The notes beneath the pieces were generated by a model. That model was not told where the DNA came from and ran no database searches. It saw only the letters and a list, made by a program, of their open reading frames with translations. Positions 63,024 through 64,000 of a DNA stretch of 64,000 nt are shown here, piece after piece. The position numbers and the translations under genes were made by a program. Location: contig NZ_JAGGLN010000005.1 in NCBI RefSeq assembly GCF_017874455.1, positions 1 to 64,000 on the forward strand. Reading direction: 5' to 3'. This DNA comes from Methanobacterium aggregans (GTDB lineage Archaea > Methanobacteriota > Methanobacteria > Methanobacteriales > Methanobacteriaceae). Positions within the stretch are counted from its first letter, which is position 1, and each line of letters starts with the position of its first letter.

Positions 63024-63167
63024 TTTTTAGTTCCTCCTTCTGTATTTATAATGATACTCGTGCTGGAACTTACTTAAAGGAAGAGATGGAGAGCGCTTGA
63101 TAAGTAATTGTATTCATGAGAAAGCTGTTTCAAAGGCGTCCACAAAAAATCCTACAAAAATTTATAT

Positions 63168-63203
63168 CCTAACGAAAAAATACTAATTTATTAGATCGTT
63201 AGG
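63168..63203. promoter_or_regulatory. Inverted repeat upstream of archease
   Basis: CCTAACGA (63168-63175) and TCGTTAGG (63196-63203) are perfect 8-bp arms 20 bp apart, just after a TATA-like AATTTATATCC (63159-63169). It could be a pair of operator half-sites across the transcription start or a leader hairpin. Confidence 0.4.
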
Positions 63204-63290
63204 GATACAAATTCATCAGTTGAAATAGGATCACTCAGATGATCAACAGAAATTTCTCCCCTATTTTTAAAAGATTTAAGAGGTTAAACT

Positions 63291-63764
63291 GTGGAAATTA
63301 AAGATAATAATAAGTCCAACTCTCATCCATCACTAAAATTTGAATTTTTTGATGTAACTGCAGATGTTGGGTACAGGGCATATGGAAAAACCCTTAACCA
63401 GGCATTTGAAAATGCTGCACTTGCAATGTTTGAGGTTATGACAGACACCAACCACATAAAACCTGAGCTCCTGAGGAAGATCACTTTAAAATCAGAAGAT
63501 GAAGAAGCACTGCTCTATGACTGGCTTTCAGAACTCCTGTTTTTCCACGACTCAGAGTACCTGGTTTTCTCCAGATTCAACGTTGAGATCAGTGATAAAA
63601 TGGAAGATGGAGAAAAGGTTTTCCTTTTGGAGGCTGTAGCGGAGGGTCAAGAGTTTGACCCGGATGTCCATGAGAGAAGGGATGAAGTCAAGGCAGCAAC
63701 CTATCATATGATGGATATACAAAAGAAAAATGGATATATGTTACAGGTCATACTAGATATATAA
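63291..63764 (+). CDS. Archease
   Basis: A 157-residue archease, the activator of the RtcB tRNA-splicing ligase. It has FEFFDVTADVGYRAYGKTLNQAFENAALAMFEVM, LLYDWLSELLFFHDSEYLVFSRFNVEI, and the C-terminal KAATYHMMDIQKKNGYMLQVILDI. The conserved Asp in DVTADVG binds metal. The start is GTG 63291 with AAGAGG upstream. The last 236 bp of the window (63765-64000) are AT-rich with no further gene. Confidence 0.92.
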   Translation: MEIKDNNKSNSHPSLKFEFFDVTADVGYRAYGKTLNQAFENAALAMFEVMTDTNHIKPELLRKITLKSEDEEALLYDWLSELLFFHDSEYLVFSRFNVEISDKMEDGEKVFLLEAVAEGQEFDPDVHERRDEVKAATYHMMDIQKKNGYMLQVILDI

Positions 63765-64000
63765 TAGTTCTTGTAAATAGAAAATTTTTATAAAACCTTA
63801 ATACCAAATATTTAACAGTTATTTTAACCATAAACTCCCTAGAATCTTTTCAAAGGAATTCATGTTAATGGGGAGTGCAGTTAAAATATGATCAGAGGTT
63901 TTTAATCCAATTTCGGGGCTCAAATCAATTAAATTCATGAAAATTGTTTAAATAGATTTGTTTAAGTATTATTTCTTTAAAAAAGAATCTACTATTTTGG

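Overview
The window reads as a chromosomal segment of a mesophilic, AT-rich methanogenic archaeon of the order Methanobacteriales (Methanobacterium-like). The evidence is the gene content: MCM helicase, Orc1/Cdc6, aIF2-beta, aIF6, NMD3, archaeal RNase P protein Rpp21, prefoldin, an STT3/AglB oligosaccharyltransferase, a UbiA-type archaeal ether-lipid synthase, MptE of the tetrahydromethanopterin pathway, archaeal-type Thi4, archease, and GGTGA/GGAGG-type ribosome binding sites with frequent GTG and TTG starts. Species-level placement is inference.

Layout. 1-79 is the 3' part of a 5S rRNA. 315-3107 is a fluoride-stress locus: a fluoride riboswitch whose 3' strand can pair with the Shine-Dalgarno sequence of a cation/proton antiporter gene, then a prenyltransferase-repeat protein, a 35-codon fragment of enolase, and inorganic pyrophosphatase. 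Enolase and pyrophosphatase are the classic fluoride-sensitive enzymes. 3.4-9.2 kb holds small accessory genes (an OB-fold-like protein, a Trypco2-like protein, DUF5518, tandem PRC-barrel, VOC), a compact unidentified structured RNA candidate at 3866-4005, and a MutS-family ATPase. 9.3-15.4 kb carries TauE/SafE, a 906-residue U32 protein, DGGGP synthase and an OB-HD nuclease. 15.6-23.5 kb has two regulator/exporter pairs (PadR with MFS, TrmB with MFS), each with repeated palindromic operators between the divergent genes, flanking the CDC48 AAA ATPase.

23.8-36.8 kb is mostly housekeeping: two thymidylate-kinase-family genes and a polyprenol-kinase-like gene, then on the minus strand mcm, aIF2-beta, nmd3 and tyrS, then RlmE, an MJ0936-type phosphodiesterase and topoisomerase I. 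37-44.4 kb holds a DUF2178/HTH pair, DUF488, AglB, a DRG GTPase, thi4 and an AK6-like kinase. 44.7-49.8 kb is one tightly packed translation operon: rnp4, yhbY, rps19e, pdcd5, a PP-loop ATPase, rpl39e, rpl31e, eif6, rpl18a, pfdA, ftsY. It joins ribosome assembly, tRNA processing, cotranslational folding and membrane targeting.

49.9-63.8 kb contains a PAS-only sensor, a methyltransferase, a dUTPase-family protein, acetyl-CoA synthetase, a ThDP enzyme translationally coupled to a B12-binding radical SAM enzyme, a class V aminotransferase, MptE, a frameshifted DUF4013 gene, Orc1/Cdc6, a small membrane protein and archease. No CRISPR array, insertion sequence, integrase or complete tRNA gene was seen. 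The most unusual items are the fluoride locus with its enolase fragment, the unidentified structured RNA, the ThDP/radical-SAM pair, and the well-defined operators of the two exporter loci.
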